In this document: positions 15,387-25,657 of the stretch, piece after piece
Layout: every line of letters starts with the position of its first letter
How positions within the stretch are numbered: position 1 is the first letter of the stretch
The notes under the pieces: model-generated
Seen by the model: the letters and a program-made list of their open reading frames with translations, nothing else
Databases searched by the model: none
Told to the model about the DNA's origin: nothing
Made by a program: the position numbers and the translations under genes
Origin: Rheinheimera sp. A13L
Lineage (GTDB): Bacteria > Pseudomonadota > Gammaproteobacteria > Enterobacterales > Alteromonadaceae
Assembly: GCF_000217935.1 (NCBI RefSeq)
Contig: NZ_AFHI01000024.1
Coordinates: forward strand, 1-56,048
Direction: 5' to 3'
DNA: 56,048 nt

Positions 15387-16004
15387 CTACAATGGCCTTT
15401 TGGCCCTCGTTAGCGCAGCACCCGGCATTTTGTTTGCCAGCTGAGCTAACAGCTGTTGCACCTGTTGGTGCGTTTTGGTGTCGGCGATCACTGAGTGATG
15501 CAGCCAACGGTAACAATCTTCCATATCCAATGGACTGGCGTCGCCTTTGATCAGCATTTGAGCAAAACGCATTTGCGCTTTTAAGTTGCCCAAGCCTGCG
15601 GCTTCACGCAGATATAACACAGCTTTGCTGTTGTCCTGCTGAACAAAACGACCAATGTGGTAATAACGCCCTACTTGCTCCAGTGCTTCAGGTAAACCCT
15701 GAGATGCAGCCTGTTGCATTAAATCCCAACCTCGTTCAACGTCTTTTTTCACACAAACACCAAAGGCCAGCATATCACCATATAAAAATTGATAGGCTGG
15801 CACTTTCATCACATCTGCTCTGGCCTGAATATCATTCACCAGCTGGCAGTCGTCTTTTTGCACCCGCTGTAAGTGACTATTTTGTTTGATTAAGTCCAGT
15901 AATTCATCCTGAGTATAAAGCTGCACTACTGTGACTTCCTGCGCTTTGACAGGTAAGCCAAGCAGAGCAATGACTGAACTTAAAACGAAAAAACAAAACT
16001 TCAT
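15387..16004 (-). CDS. motX: MotX, sodium-driven flagellar motor T-ring protein
   Basis: A 205-residue secreted protein with a signal peptide (cleavage likely after VKA, residue 21). The mature part has Sel1-like repeats: KVPAYQFLYGDMLAFGVCVKKD, DLMQQAASQGLPEALEQVGRYY and LYLREAAGLGNLKAQMRFAQML, then CYRWLHHSVIADTKTHQ. This agrees with what I recall of Vibrio MotX, including its end. MotX with MotY forms the periplasmic T-ring that holds PomA/PomB stators on the Na+ motor. Its position between purA and rnr is the same as in Vibrio cholerae. A generic Sel1 protein is the alternative, but the synteny makes MotX likely. Confidence 0.85.
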   Translation of the reverse strand: MKFCFFVLSSVIALLGLPVKAQEVTVVQLYTQDELLDLIKQNSHLQRVQKDDCQLVNDIQARADVMKVPAYQFLYGDMLAFGVCVKKDVERGWDLMQQAASQGLPEALEQVGRYYHIGRFVQQDNSKAVLYLREAAGLGNLKAQMRFAQMLIKGDASPLDMEDCYRWLHHSVIADTKTHQQVQQLLAQLANKMPGAALTRAKRPL

Positions 16005-16331
16005 AGTTACCCCGGGCTATAGCCACTGATATTTATACACTTAGATAAAATCTATACAAAAATCAGGCCATCGCAAAAGACAGTGTTCTGACACCAGCTT
16101 ATCCTGTTTAGTTCGCAGAGCAAATAGCTCATGCCCCCCGATAACAAAAAGGTCGGGAACCTTTTTCACTCACATCATCCATGACGTTCGCCTTCGGCAG
16201 CTAAAGCTGTGCAAAACGGCTGTCCTGCCGTTTTTTGAACAACGCGTCAGCGTTGGCCTGGAAGGCATTTTACAGGATAGTAAAATGCAAAAAACGCTGC
16301 ACATGGCAGCGTTTTTTCTTTTTACCGAAGA
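16005..16331. other. Intergenic region with four consecutive hairpins
   Basis: No gene seen. Four adjacent inverted repeats occupy 16213-16317: AAAACGGC/GCCGTTTT (16213-16234), AACGC/GCGTT (16241-16254), GCATTTTAC/GTAAAATGC (16265-16288) and the purA terminator (16289-16317). Upstream sequence near 16020-16070 is AT-rich and probably holds the motX promoter. Confidence 0.6.
16289..16317 (-). terminator. Terminator of purA
   Basis: AAAAAACGCTGC (16289-16300) pairs with GCAGCGTTTTTT (16306-16317) with a 5-base loop, so it has U-tracts in both directions. It lies 15 bases after the purA stop. Confidence 0.85.
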
Positions 16332-17666
<1,335 letters not shown>

Positions 17667-17702
17667 CTACCAAATTAACAACCAAAGTTCAGCGCGATTG
17701 AG

Positions 17703-17732
17703 AAAAAAAAACCAGATATTTTCTTTCTGGTT
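17703..17732 (-). terminator. Terminator after yjeT
   Basis: A 7-bp stem AACCAGA/TCTGGTT (17710-17716 with 17726-17732) is followed on the minus strand by a run of T. It separates the hfl/yjeT unit from purA. Confidence 0.75.
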
Positions 17733-17763
17733 CTTTTTCAACAACTAAAGGGGCAAAAAATGC

Positions 17764-17952
17764 TTAAGGCGCAAAGAAAATCAGCAGTAAAACTCCGGCG
17801 ATCACTAAAAAACCACCCAGCTGTTGCATCTGCACTGTAGATTGATCTGCAATTTTTCGCAGGTATGAACGCCATCTGTTCGGAAAAAACATAGGGCCCA
17901 AACCTTCAATGATCAGGACCAAGCCTAAAGCAGCCCACCAGTAGTCCGCCAT
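17764..17952 (-). CDS. yjeT: YjeT family (DUF2065) inner-membrane protein
   Basis: A 62-residue protein with two membrane helices. The first is WWAALGLVLIIEGLGPMFFP and the second is LGGFLVIAGVLLLIFF, joined by a basic loop NRWRSYLRKIADQ. This is the DUF2065 pattern. The gene normally sits between hflC and purA, as it does here. Its ATG follows directly on the stop codon of the PLP-enzyme gene. Function is not known. Confidence 0.88.
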   Translation of the reverse strand: MADYWWAALGLVLIIEGLGPMFFPNRWRSYLRKIADQSTVQMQQLGGFLVIAGVLLLIFFAP

Positions 17953-19116
17953 TTAGCTAATATCCTTTAAACAAGACAAATTGTAATCTGTTGCATTGTG
18001 ATACAAAGCGAATCCAAATCTTAGCCTGTCACCCCGGTAATCCGTCATAATGCCCTGCTGTTTTAATGCAGAAGCAATACGGGCGACATCTTCGGCGGCA
18101 AAACGAAAAGTTAAAAACTGGCCTTGTTGCTGATTTTGTTTATCCAGTAAATGCCGGCGATTCAGCAGTGGATGCTGCATCTCATCCAACAGAAGAAGAA
18201 AAGCCTGCTGCAGACTGTGAATATAAGCCTGTGCCTTTTCTACTGTGATTTGCTGCTGGTGATACAAATCAAACACAGCCAATACACGGTACAAAGCAGA
18301 GCAATCCATAGTAGCACCGGCGAAGCGATAACCATTGTTGGCGTATTGCACCTGGCCTTGTTTGGCCTTTGCCAGTTCACCAAATTCAGCAAACCAGCCT
18401 GTGTAGATGGGTCTGTGTTCACTACTTTGTGGCACAGCCATAAAACAGCAGCCTTCCCCACCCTGTGCATACTTATAACTGCCAGCCAGATAAAAAACAC
18501 GCTTTGCTATAGCAGATAAATCAGTTGGCACTGCCATAAAACCATGGTAACCATCGACCACTATCATAGCGTCAGTGACTTTATCCAGCGTCTGCACCAA
18601 AGCTGTTAAATCTTTGATACCGACACCAGAGTTAAAAAACACCTGACTGAAAAAGACCAAATCTGTGTGCTGTGCAGCCACTGCAGCTTCTAATCGCTCT
18701 GGCAAAGTAGCAAAAGGTTCTGTGGGCACCCGAATCACATTAACTGTATTTAATTCAGAGAGGCGGTTGATTTGACGATGAAAGCTATGAAACTCACTGT
18801 CTGTAGTGACCACGGTCAAAGGGGTGGACCAGTCAAAACAACTTAATAAACGCATGACAAATTCATGAGTATTAGGCGCAAACACAATTTGCTCTGGTTC
18901 AGGCAGCTTTAAAATACGGGCTATATGTTGCTGTACAGCCGGCACCTTTTCACCAAACACCAGCTCCCATTTGTCGTCCACCAATCTGGCACTGTCATCC
19001 CAGTAGGCCAAAGTGGCATCACGGGTGACGTCAGGCCAATAGTGGTGGGAATGGCAGGCAAAATGTTGTTTACCAGGGTTGGCTTTTAAGAAGTGCTGAT
19101 AAAACTGCTGATACAT
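17953..19116 (-). CDS. Class V PLP-dependent aminotransferase-fold enzyme, kynureninase-like
   Basis: A 387-residue fold-type I PLP enzyme. K215 in AGSYKYAQGGEG is the likely PLP lysine. D188 in MIVVDGYHGF binds the pyridine nitrogen, with H191 next to it. APNTHEFVMRLL near residue 80 is the phosphate-binding loop. The overall pattern resembles kynureninase and cysteine-desulfurase-like members, but the substrate is not evident. The start has AAGGA 8 bases upstream. It is wedged between hflC and yjeT, which are adjacent in most gammaproteobacteria, and is separated from hflC by a strong palindromic terminator. It therefore probably has its own promoter at 19117-19160 and is an insertion into a conserved cluster. 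Confidence 0.75.
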   Translation of the reverse strand: MYQQFYQHFLKANPGKQHFACHSHHYWPDVTRDATLAYWDDSARLVDDKWELVFGEKVPAVQQHIARILKLPEPEQIVFAPNTHEFVMRLLSCFDWSTPLTVVTTDSEFHSFHRQINRLSELNTVNVIRVPTEPFATLPERLEAAVAAQHTDLVFFSQVFFNSGVGIKDLTALVQTLDKVTDAMIVVDGYHGFMAVPTDLSAIAKRVFYLAGSYKYAQGGEGCCFMAVPQSSEHRPIYTGWFAEFGELAKAKQGQVQYANNGYRFAGATMDCSALYRVLAVFDLYHQQQITVEKAQAYIHSLQQAFLLLLDEMQHPLLNRRHLLDKQNQQQGQFLTFRFAAEDVARIASALKQQGIMTDYRGDRLRFGFALYHNATDYNLSCLKDIS

Positions 19117-19164
19117 AAAGAGATCCTTACATAAGATGCAGCCAGAGTAACCGAAAGCAGTTCA

Positions 19165-19196
19165 AATAGAAAAGGCCCCGCGGGGCCTTTTCTATT
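19165..19196 (-). terminator. Terminator after hflC
   Basis: A perfect 32-bp palindrome (16 bp per arm, AATAGAAAAGGCCCCG then its complement) has T-rich flanks in both directions. It lies 24 bases after the hflC stop. Confidence 0.8.
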
Positions 19197-19220
19197 TAGT
19201 GAAAACCAGCTGTTGTCAGC

Positions 19221-20105
19221 TTAGTTTTGCACTTTGTCCGACTTCATATATTTGAAGAAGTCGTTGTCTGGCTGAATAACCATCACATCGTTTTTGTTTT
19301 GGAAGCTGTTTCTGTAGGCCTCTAAACTACGAACAAAACTGTAGAACTCGCTGTTTTTGCTGTACACGTCTGCATAAACTTTTGCAGCAGAAGCATCACC
19401 TTCACCACGCACAGTACGGGAGTTACGTTCAGCGTCAGCTACCATAATAGTTACGCGGGCATCCACGTCAGCTTTGATAATTTCAGACTGTTCCATACCA
19501 CGGCTGCGGTGTTCTTTTGCCACAGCAGTACGTTCAGCACGCATACGTTGGAAAATCGAGTTACTGATTTCATCAGGTAAGTTGATTTTCTTCACGCGAA
19601 CGTCAAGGATATCTATACCTAATTCTTTTGCACCAGCAGCAGCTTGTTCCATCGCTCGTTGCATCAACTGAGTACGTTCACCTGATACAATTTCCTGAAT
19701 GGTACGGCTACCAAACTCTGTACGTAAACCGTTGTTGATATACTGCTTTAACAGCACTTCAGCCTGAGACAAATTACCGCCTGTTGATAAGAAATACTTA
19801 CCAAAGTCGGCAATACGCCATTTCACGTAGCTGTCAACCAATAAGTCTTTTTTCTCGGCAGTTACAAAACGATCAGATGACGGATCGGCCAATGTCTGGA
19901 TACGGGCATCAAGCTTACGAACGTTTTCAATCAGCGGCATTTTAAAGTGCAGGCCTGGTTCAAATACACGCACCAGTTCTGCGTCATCACGCTGGATTTT
20001 ACCAAAACGGATCACAATACCGCGTTCGCCTTCAGGGATAACAAAGACTGAAGACACTGCAACAATACCAAGGATAGCAATTAAGGCTAATACTAAATTT
20101 TTCAT
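19221..20105 (-). CDS. hflC: HflC, subunit of the FtsH modulator complex
   Basis: A 294-residue SPFH/band-7 protein with one N-terminal membrane anchor (LVLALIAILGIVAVSSVFVI) and a large periplasmic domain. Family motifs are EGERGIVIRFGKI, EPGLHFKMPLIENVRKLDAR, DLLVDSYVKWRI and RMRAERTAVAKEHRS. It forms the HflK-HflC cage around FtsH and modulates its proteolysis. I take the ATG at 20105, with AGAGG upstream, rather than the GTG right after the hflK stop. Confidence 0.96.
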   Translation of the reverse strand: MKNLVLALIAILGIVAVSSVFVIPEGERGIVIRFGKIQRDDAELVRVFEPGLHFKMPLIENVRKLDARIQTLADPSSDRFVTAEKKDLLVDSYVKWRIADFGKYFLSTGGNLSQAEVLLKQYINNGLRTEFGSRTIQEIVSGERTQLMQRAMEQAAAGAKELGIDILDVRVKKINLPDEISNSIFQRMRAERTAVAKEHRSRGMEQSEIIKADVDARVTIMVADAERNSRTVRGEGDASAAKVYADVYSKNSEFYSFVRSLEAYRNSFQNKNDVMVIQPDNDFFKYMKSDKVQN

Positions 20106-20108
20106 CAC

Positions 20109-21272
20109 TTAACCTCTGCCAGTTCTGGTGCTGTCAGCACGGCTTGCTTCAGGACGCAGATCCGGAGTTCTGCCATCGTTACTATTGGTTCTGCTGTTTG
20201 GCGACAAAGGATTTATAGCAGGAGCTTTGGTATCGCCGCTGTTATTGATCATTTTGTCCAAAGGTAAATACATAATGTTGTTACCATTTTTCACATCAAC
20301 CAATACCTTCGAGCTGTTGCCATACACCTGTTCCATAGTCTCTAAGTACATACGGTCACGGGTCACTTGCGGTGCAGCCAGATATTCAGGTAAAAGTTTC
20401 TCGAAACGAGCCACTTCACCCTGAGCTTTTAACAAAATTTGTTGTTTATAGGCTTCTGCTTCCTGCATCATCCGGTTCACCTGACCACGGGCACGTGGTT
20501 CAATTTCACGGGCATAAGCTTCAGCTTCACGGATATAACGTTGTTCATCTTCCTGTGCTGAAATCGCATCATCAAAAGCTTCTTTCACTTCTTCTGGTGG
20601 ACGGGCATCACGGAAGTTCACATCAACTAATTCCAGACCCATAGTGTACAAAGAGATAATTTGTTCAAGCTCGGTTCTGGTGTTTTGACGGATCACTTCA
20701 CGACCTTTCGTCAGTACGTCATCCATGACAGAGTGACCTACGACATAACGTAAGGCTGCGTCTGTGGCTTCACGTAAGCTGCTGTCGGCATCGACTACAG
20801 AGAACTTGTAAGCACGGGCGTCAAACACACGGTACTGAATTTCAAAGGTGACACGAACCAGGTTTTGATCCTGAGTCAGCATAAAACCATCAGTACGTAA
20901 TGAACGAACGCTGGTGATATCAACTGGCGTCACTGTATCGATAAAAGTGGGTTTCCAGTGAATACCTGGCATCACTTCTGAGTGATACTGACCAAAACGT
21001 AAGATCAAACCACGTTCTGATTCTTTAATGGTATAGAAACCGCTGAAAGCCCAGACCAGTAATGCAACCACCAGTATCAATATCAGCGCGGCAGAACCAC
21101 CACTGTTATTACTGTTGCTGTTACCGCTGTTTTTATTGCCACCAAAGATACCACCGAACTTTTTGCTTAAGTTGCGGAAGACTTCATCTAAATCGGGCGG
21201 GCCTTGATCACGACCACCTTGTTTCCAAGGGTCTTTATCTTTGCCGTTATTGCCCGGCTCGTTCCAAGCCAT
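20109..21272 (-). CDS. hflK: HflK, subunit of the FtsH modulator complex
   Basis: A 387-residue SPFH/band-7 protein. The cytoplasmic N-terminus MAWNEPGNNGKDKDPW and the Gly/Asn/Ser-rich stretch around residues 45-58 precede a membrane helix (ALILILVVALLVWAFSGFYTI). ESERGLILRFGQYHSEVMPG, the coiled region EDEQRYIREAEAYAREIEPRA and a Pro/Asn/Arg-rich C-terminal tail follow. Works with HflC, whose gene follows 3 bases later. Order hfq-hflX-hflK-hflC is standard. Confidence 0.96.
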   Translation of the reverse strand: MAWNEPGNNGKDKDPWKQGGRDQGPPDLDEVFRNLSKKFGGIFGGNKNSGNSNSNNSGGSAALILILVVALLVWAFSGFYTIKESERGLILRFGQYHSEVMPGIHWKPTFIDTVTPVDITSVRSLRTDGFMLTQDQNLVRVTFEIQYRVFDARAYKFSVVDADSSLREATDAALRYVVGHSVMDDVLTKGREVIRQNTRTELEQIISLYTMGLELVDVNFRDARPPEEVKEAFDDAISAQEDEQRYIREAEAYAREIEPRARGQVNRMMQEAEAYKQQILLKAQGEVARFEKLLPEYLAAPQVTRDRMYLETMEQVYGNSSKVLVDVKNGNNIMYLPLDKMINNSGDTKAPAINPLSPNSRTNSNDGRTPDLRPEASRADSTRTGRG

Positions 21273-21344
21273 GCTTCACTCCATCTCTAATTGTGATATT
21301 GAAACTAATGTATCAAAAAAAGCTCAGGGCTGACGATAAAAAAA

Positions 21345-22631
21345 CTAAGTTCGGACTATATAGTTTTGTAACAGTCCGTCACTTTGTTTCAGTAAACGTG
21401 CCCACTCTGCTTTTGATAACGCTATTCTCACCTGAGTTTCACCCAGATCGGTAAAAGATTCAGTCTGAACCGCTGATAATTCATGTAAACGTGCCCGCCA
21501 CACAGCTGCATCGGCAGGCAACTTTAAATCCAGCTGCATATAATCATCAGCTAAACGCTCGCGGATCACTTGCAGCAGCAATTCGATACCCACACCTTGC
21601 TTTGCAGAAATATATACGGCAATGGGTTCAGCCTGCTCGTTGTATTCTATACGGGCCTGCTGCTCAGTCTGGTCAATTTTATTAAACACCAGTAACTGTG
21701 GCACCTGATCAGCGTCAATCTCATGCAGCACCAGTTGCACTTGCTTGATATTGTCCGCCATACGCTGGTCGGCCACATCAATCACATGCAATTGTAAGTC
21801 TGCATCACGGCTTTCCTGCAAGGTTGACTTAAAAGCCGCAACTAAGTCGTGAGGCAAGTGCCGGATAAAACCAACGGTATCGGCAAAAATGATAGAGCCA
21901 AACTCCTGCAGTTTAACTTGCCGCAATGTTGGGTCCAAAGTAGCAAACAGCTGATCGGCTGCATACACATCCGAACTGGTCAGGCGGTTAAATAAAGTAG
22001 ATTTACCAGCATTGGTGTAGCCTACCAAAGACACCACAGGAATTTCAGCACGCTGCCTGGCTTTACGGCCTTGTTCGCGTTGCTTACTGACTTTATCCAG
22101 CTTCAGTAACAAAGCCGTGATTTTATCCCGCAGTAAACGTCTGTCGGTTTCGAGGCGGGTTTCCCCCGGCCCTCTCATGCCTATGCCGCCTTTTTGCCGC
22201 TCAGCATTATCCCAGCCACGCACTAAACGTGACGACAAATGTTTCAGCTGAGCCAGTTCAACCTGCAGCTTACCTTCGTAACTGCGGGCGCGCTGGGCAA
22301 AAATATCCAGGATCAAAGTGGTACGATCAATAACCCGGCACTGACAAAGCAATTCCAGGTTACGGGTTTGAGCTGGGGTTAAAGAGTGATTAAAAATAAT
22401 CAGATCAACTTGTAGCTCAGCGACAGCTTGCGCTAGTTCTGCCGCTTTGCCACTACCAAGAAAAAATTTGGCGTCGATCGTACTACGGTTGGCAGTCATC
22501 ACAGCACGTGATTCAACTCCAGCCGACGAAACAAGCATCTCCAGTTCCTGCAAATCTTCACTGGCACTGTCTTGTGAAAGATAGATATGCACAAGGATCG
22601 CTTGCTCGGGCACCATATCGCTGTCAAACAA
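21345..22631 (-). CDS. hflX: Ribosome-associated GTPase HflX
   Basis: GTPase that splits stalled or heat-damaged 70S ribosomes. The homologous N-terminus (LFDSD...EQAILVHIYLSQD) starts at a TTG codon at 22631, with AGGAA about 9 bases upstream; the first in-frame ATG is at 22616. This gives 428 residues. The HflX domain has FFLGSGKAAELA and the glycine-rich GGIGMRGPGETRLETDRR. The G domain carries G1 GYTNAGKST, G3 DTVGFIRHLPHDLV and G4 NKID. Sixteen bases separate it from hfq. Confidence 0.94.
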   Translation of the reverse strand: MFDSDMVPEQAILVHIYLSQDSASEDLQELEMLVSSAGVESRAVMTANRSTIDAKFFLGSGKAAELAQAVAELQVDLIIFNHSLTPAQTRNLELLCQCRVIDRTTLILDIFAQRARSYEGKLQVELAQLKHLSSRLVRGWDNAERQKGGIGMRGPGETRLETDRRLLRDKITALLLKLDKVSKQREQGRKARQRAEIPVVSLVGYTNAGKSTLFNRLTSSDVYAADQLFATLDPTLRQVKLQEFGSIIFADTVGFIRHLPHDLVAAFKSTLQESRDADLQLHVIDVADQRMADNIKQVQLVLHEIDADQVPQLLVFNKIDQTEQQARIEYNEQAEPIAVYISAKQGVGIELLLQVIRERLADDYMQLDLKLPADAAVWRARLHELSAVQTESFTDLGETQVRIALSKAEWARLLKQSDGLLQNYIVRT

Positions 22632-22647
22632 GCTGTAGAATTCCTGG

Positions 22648-22905
22648 TTATTCCATCTCGTCCATATCGCCTGTACCAGTACCATGGCTAGCCATAGTAT
22701 TGACAGCACGAGCTGGGACTACAGTAGAAATGGCATGTTTATAGACCATTTGACTGACTGTGTTTTTAAGAAGGATCACAAATTGATCAAAAGACTCGAT
22801 TTGTCCCTGCAGTTTAATACCGTTCACCAGATAAATAGAGACTGGGATACGCTCGCGTCTTAAAGTATTTAAAAACGGGTCTTGTAACGATTGGCCCTTT
22901 GCCAT
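22648..22905 (-). CDS. hfq: RNA chaperone Hfq
   Basis: An 85-residue Sm-like protein that pairs small RNAs with mRNAs. Sm1 is [20 protein letters not shown] and Sm2 is [12 protein letters not shown]. The proximal-face residues Q8, Y55, K56 and H57 are present. The C-terminal tail after Sm2 is short (about 20 residues) and acidic, ending GDMDEME. The conserved miaA-hfq-hflX order is kept. Confidence 0.98.
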   Translation of the reverse strand: MAKGQSLQDPFLNTLRRERIPVSIYLVNGIKLQGQIESFDQFVILLKNTVSQMVYKHAISTVVPARAVNTMASHGTGTGDMDEME

Positions 22906-22936
22906 TTTCGCTTTCCTTATTTCTAATTATGTTTCT

Positions 22937-22965
22937 CTATATATGGATTATTATATTATTTTCAA
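22937..22965 (-). promoter_or_regulatory. Candidate hfq promoter
   Basis: In the very AT-rich miaA-hfq spacer, TTGAAA (22965-22960) and ATATAG (22942-22937) are 17 bp apart on the minus strand. hfq has its own promoters in other species. The low sequence complexity makes chance matches likely. Confidence 0.3.
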
Positions 22966-23001
22966 GTCGTTAAATAACAACTTTTTTTCAATTATCTTCA
23001 A

Positions 23002-23922
23002 CTAGCTTAGCGAAGTTAAAATGGCTTGCAAGTTTTCTGCCTGTTTGTCTTCGGTTTTTAACCAATTTAATTCAGGCCAACTGCGTAACCAGGTCAATTG
23101 CCGTTTCGCCAGTTGACGTGTTGCAGCAATACCTTGCTCCAGCATCTCCTGCTCAGACAACTGTCCTTGCAAGTGTAACCACATCTGGCGATAACCAACA
23201 CAGCGCATCGAAGGTAAATCCAAATGCAGATCAGAACGTTGCATCAAAGCTTTTACTTCATCCGCAAAACCACAATCTAACATTTGCCGGAATCTGACAG
23301 CTATACGGTGGTGAAGTTCAGACCGATCTGTTGGATTGATAGCAAATTGTTGCACTGGGTATGGAAAAGGCTCACCTTTGTGCTCCGTCAGTTCCGTCAG
23401 GCTCTTGCCTGTTAATCGGTAAACCTCTACAGCCCGGTTTACCCTTTGTGGATCATTAGGGTGAATACGAGCCGCCGACACTGGATCAAAGTCTGCCAGT
23501 TGCTGATGTAAATAACCCCAGCCATGCTGTGCAGCTTCTGCTTCTATCTGTTGCCGTATTTCCGGATCCGCTTCGGGCAAAGGCGATATACCCTGCAACA
23601 AAGTGCGGAAATACAACATGGTGCCGCCCACCAGAATAGCGGTTTTGCCCCTGCTGTGGATATCAGCAATAAGTCGTAATGCATCAGTACGAAAGTCAGC
23701 TGCAGAATAAGCCAAAGCAGGGTCCAGGATATCAATTAAATGATGAGGCGCATCTGCAAGCTCTGCCGCAATTGGCTTGGCGGTGCCTATATCCATGCCT
23801 TTATAAATTAAAGCACTGTCGACACTAATCAGCTCAGACGGGATGCTTTTGTACAGATCAATCGCCAGTGCAGTTTTACCGCTGGCGGTAGGCCCCATTA
23901 AAAAAATAACTTTAGGATCCAT
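23002..23922 (-). CDS. miaA: tRNA dimethylallyltransferase MiaA
   Basis: Adds a dimethylallyl group to N6 of A37 in tRNAs reading UNN codons. The 306-residue product starts [20 protein letters not shown] with the P-loop. The catalytic region is [19 protein letters not shown], followed by [31 protein letters not shown] and [12 protein letters not shown] near the C-terminus. Its start overlaps the mutL end by 11 bases. The length and order are as in E. coli. Confidence 0.97.
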   Translation of the reverse strand: MDPKVIFLMGPTASGKTALAIDLYKSIPSELISVDSALIYKGMDIGTAKPIAAELADAPHHLIDILDPALAYSAADFRTDALRLIADIHSRGKTAILVGGTMLYFRTLLQGISPLPEADPEIRQQIEAEAAQHGWGYLHQQLADFDPVSAARIHPNDPQRVNRAVEVYRLTGKSLTELTEHKGEPFPYPVQQFAINPTDRSELHHRIAVRFRQMLDCGFADEVKALMQRSDLHLDLPSMRCVGYRQMWLHLQGQLSEQEMLEQGIAATRQLAKRQLTWLRSWPELNWLKTEDKQAENLQAILTSLS

Positions 23923-25657
23923 CTGAGTCCTGTAATAACTGAATAGAAGCTGTTAAATCCAGCGGTACAGCGTGCCAATATGGCCCTTGCTGGCTTAACA
24001 GTGGGAAATTTTTGATTAAAACTACAGCCTGCAACAGAGCGGAACTCAGTAGCTGCTGCAGTAACAAGCTTAGCAGTTGATGGTCCTGCTGTTGCAACCA
24101 GCCTTGCAACCACAAAGGTAACCACTGCGCTACCGCACTTTGACGTAACCAGGCAGGCACAGCTCTGACAATCAGTGTCTGGTTATTGACCAAAAAATCA
24201 AAGCCCAGATGGCTTAATAAATCCGCTTTGCTTAACAAAAACTGCTGTTCTGCCTGTTGCAACGTTAACCGCACCGGCATTAACAGAGGCAAAGGATCTG
24301 CACCTTGCTCCAGCCATAAGCTGGCTGTGCTGGCAGCTATATCGATGACCCATAGTTGATCTGAAACAGAGCACAGCAGATAACGATTCTGGCTTATCAG
24401 AGCTTCCCGTAGTACAACAGAATCTGATTGCTCCATTCGCTGAGTTTTTTCAGCAAAAACTGGCCAGCTTGGTGCGACAGGTTGCGCCACAGCAGGTCTG
24501 TAGGGTTGACCTGCATAAGCTGAAGGTCGCGCGGCATAAGCGGGTGCACTTACGGCCTGCTGTCGTTGTTCAGCTCCTCTTTGCTGTGCAGCAGTTTCAG
24601 CTCTGGATAAAGCGGCTGGTTCAGTTGTGCTTGCGACCTCAACACTGTGTTGTTGTGGTTCTAACTGCAGCAAAGCATTGGTTAAAGCAGAGGCAACAAA
24701 GTCGTGTACTAAACGGGCCTGATGAAACCGTACTTCGTGTTTGGCCGGATGCACGTTGACATCCACCTGACGTGGATTAATGTCCAGATAGAGCACAAAA
24801 GCGGGTTGTTGTTCAGCGCTTAGCAGAGAGCCATAAGCCTGACGTATCGCATGATTGAGCAATTTGTCTTTCATCATACGGCCATTGACATAGCTGTACT
24901 GGCACTGTAGCTGTTCTTTACAGGCTGAAGGTTGCAACACCCAGCCCCAGAGTTTTAGATCGTCGTACGCCACTTCGACAAAAGCAGCCTGCTCCAGAAA
25001 ATTTTTACCGCATAAAGCAGCAACTCGTTTTTGCTGTGCTTCACGGCTTTCGGCTTTTTTCAGTTGTCGAACTGTCTGGCCGTTATGAATTAAAGTCCAG
25101 CTGACATCAAAGCGGCTTAAAGCTAAACGTTTGACCAGCTCGTCTATATGAGCAAATTCAGTCTTATCACTGCGTAAAAACTTACGCCGCGCCGGAGTAT
25201 TAAAAAACAGATCCAGCACTTCAATACTGCTGCCATCCGGATGAGCTGCTGGTTTAATTTGCACCTGCATATCACGACCTTCGGCATAAGCCTGCCAGGC
25301 TTTATCCTGAGCTGCAGGCTTGGAAGTTAAAGTCAGACGGGAAACTGAACTGATGGAGGCTAAAGCTTCACCTCTGAAACCGAGGCTGACAATTTGTTCT
25401 AAATCATCCAGAGAACTGATTTTACTGGTGGCATGCCGGCTTAACGCCAGGCCTAATTCAGCTTCAGCTATGCCTGAACCATTGTCGCGGATCAGAATTT
25501 TTTTACTGCCACCGCGCTCAATCTCAATCAAAATTTGATCGGCACCTGCATCCAGGCTGTTTTCGACCAGCTCTTTAACGACAGAAGCTGGCCTTTCTAC
25601 CACTTCGCCTGCGGCAATCTGGTTCGCCAGTTGAGGAGGTAAAATTTGAATAGGCAT
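23912..25657 (-). CDS. mutL: DNA mismatch repair protein MutL
   Basis: GHKL ATPase that links MutS to downstream nicking, 581 residues. The ATPase site has [23 protein letters not shown], the [11 protein letters not shown] motif and [13 protein letters not shown] linker of low complexity, rich in Gln and Ala, spans roughly residues 330-400. The C-terminal dimerisation domain lacks the DQHA...E endonuclease motif, so this is the MutH-dependent type known from Enterobacteria and Vibrio. The ATG overlaps the amiB stop by one base (TGATG). Confidence 0.95.
   Translation of the reverse strand: MPIQILPPQLANQIAAGEVVERPASVVKELVENSLDAGADQILIEIERGGSKKILIRDNGSGIAEAELGLALSRHATSKISSLDDLEQIVSLGFRGEALASISSVSRLTLTSKPAAQDKAWQAYAEGRDMQVQIKPAAHPDGSSIEVLDLFFNTPARRKFLRSDKTEFAHIDELVKRLALSRFDVSWTLIHNGQTVRQLKKAESREAQQKRVAALCGKNFLEQAAFVEVAYDDLKLWGWVLQPSACKEQLQCQYSYVNGRMMKDKLLNHAIRQAYGSLLSAEQQPAFVLYLDINPRQVDVNVHPAKHEVRFHQARLVHDFVASALTNALLQLEPQQHSVEVASTTEPAALSRAETAAQQRGAEQRQQAVSAPAYAARPSAYAGQPYRPAVAQPVAPSWPVFAEKTQRMEQSDSVVLREALISQNRYLLCSVSDQLWVIDIAASTASLWLEQGADPLPLLMPVRLTLQQAEQQFLLSKADLLSHLGFDFLVNNQTLIVRAVPAWLRQSAVAQWLPLWLQGWLQQQDHQLLSLLLQQLLSSALLQAVVLIKNFPLLSQQGPYWHAVPLDLTASIQLLQDSDGS

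Noticed and set aside
16005-16080. Sigma-28 or sigma-54 flagellar promoter for motX
   Set aside because: I could not find a GCCGATAA-type or GG-N10-GC element in good register on the minus strand.
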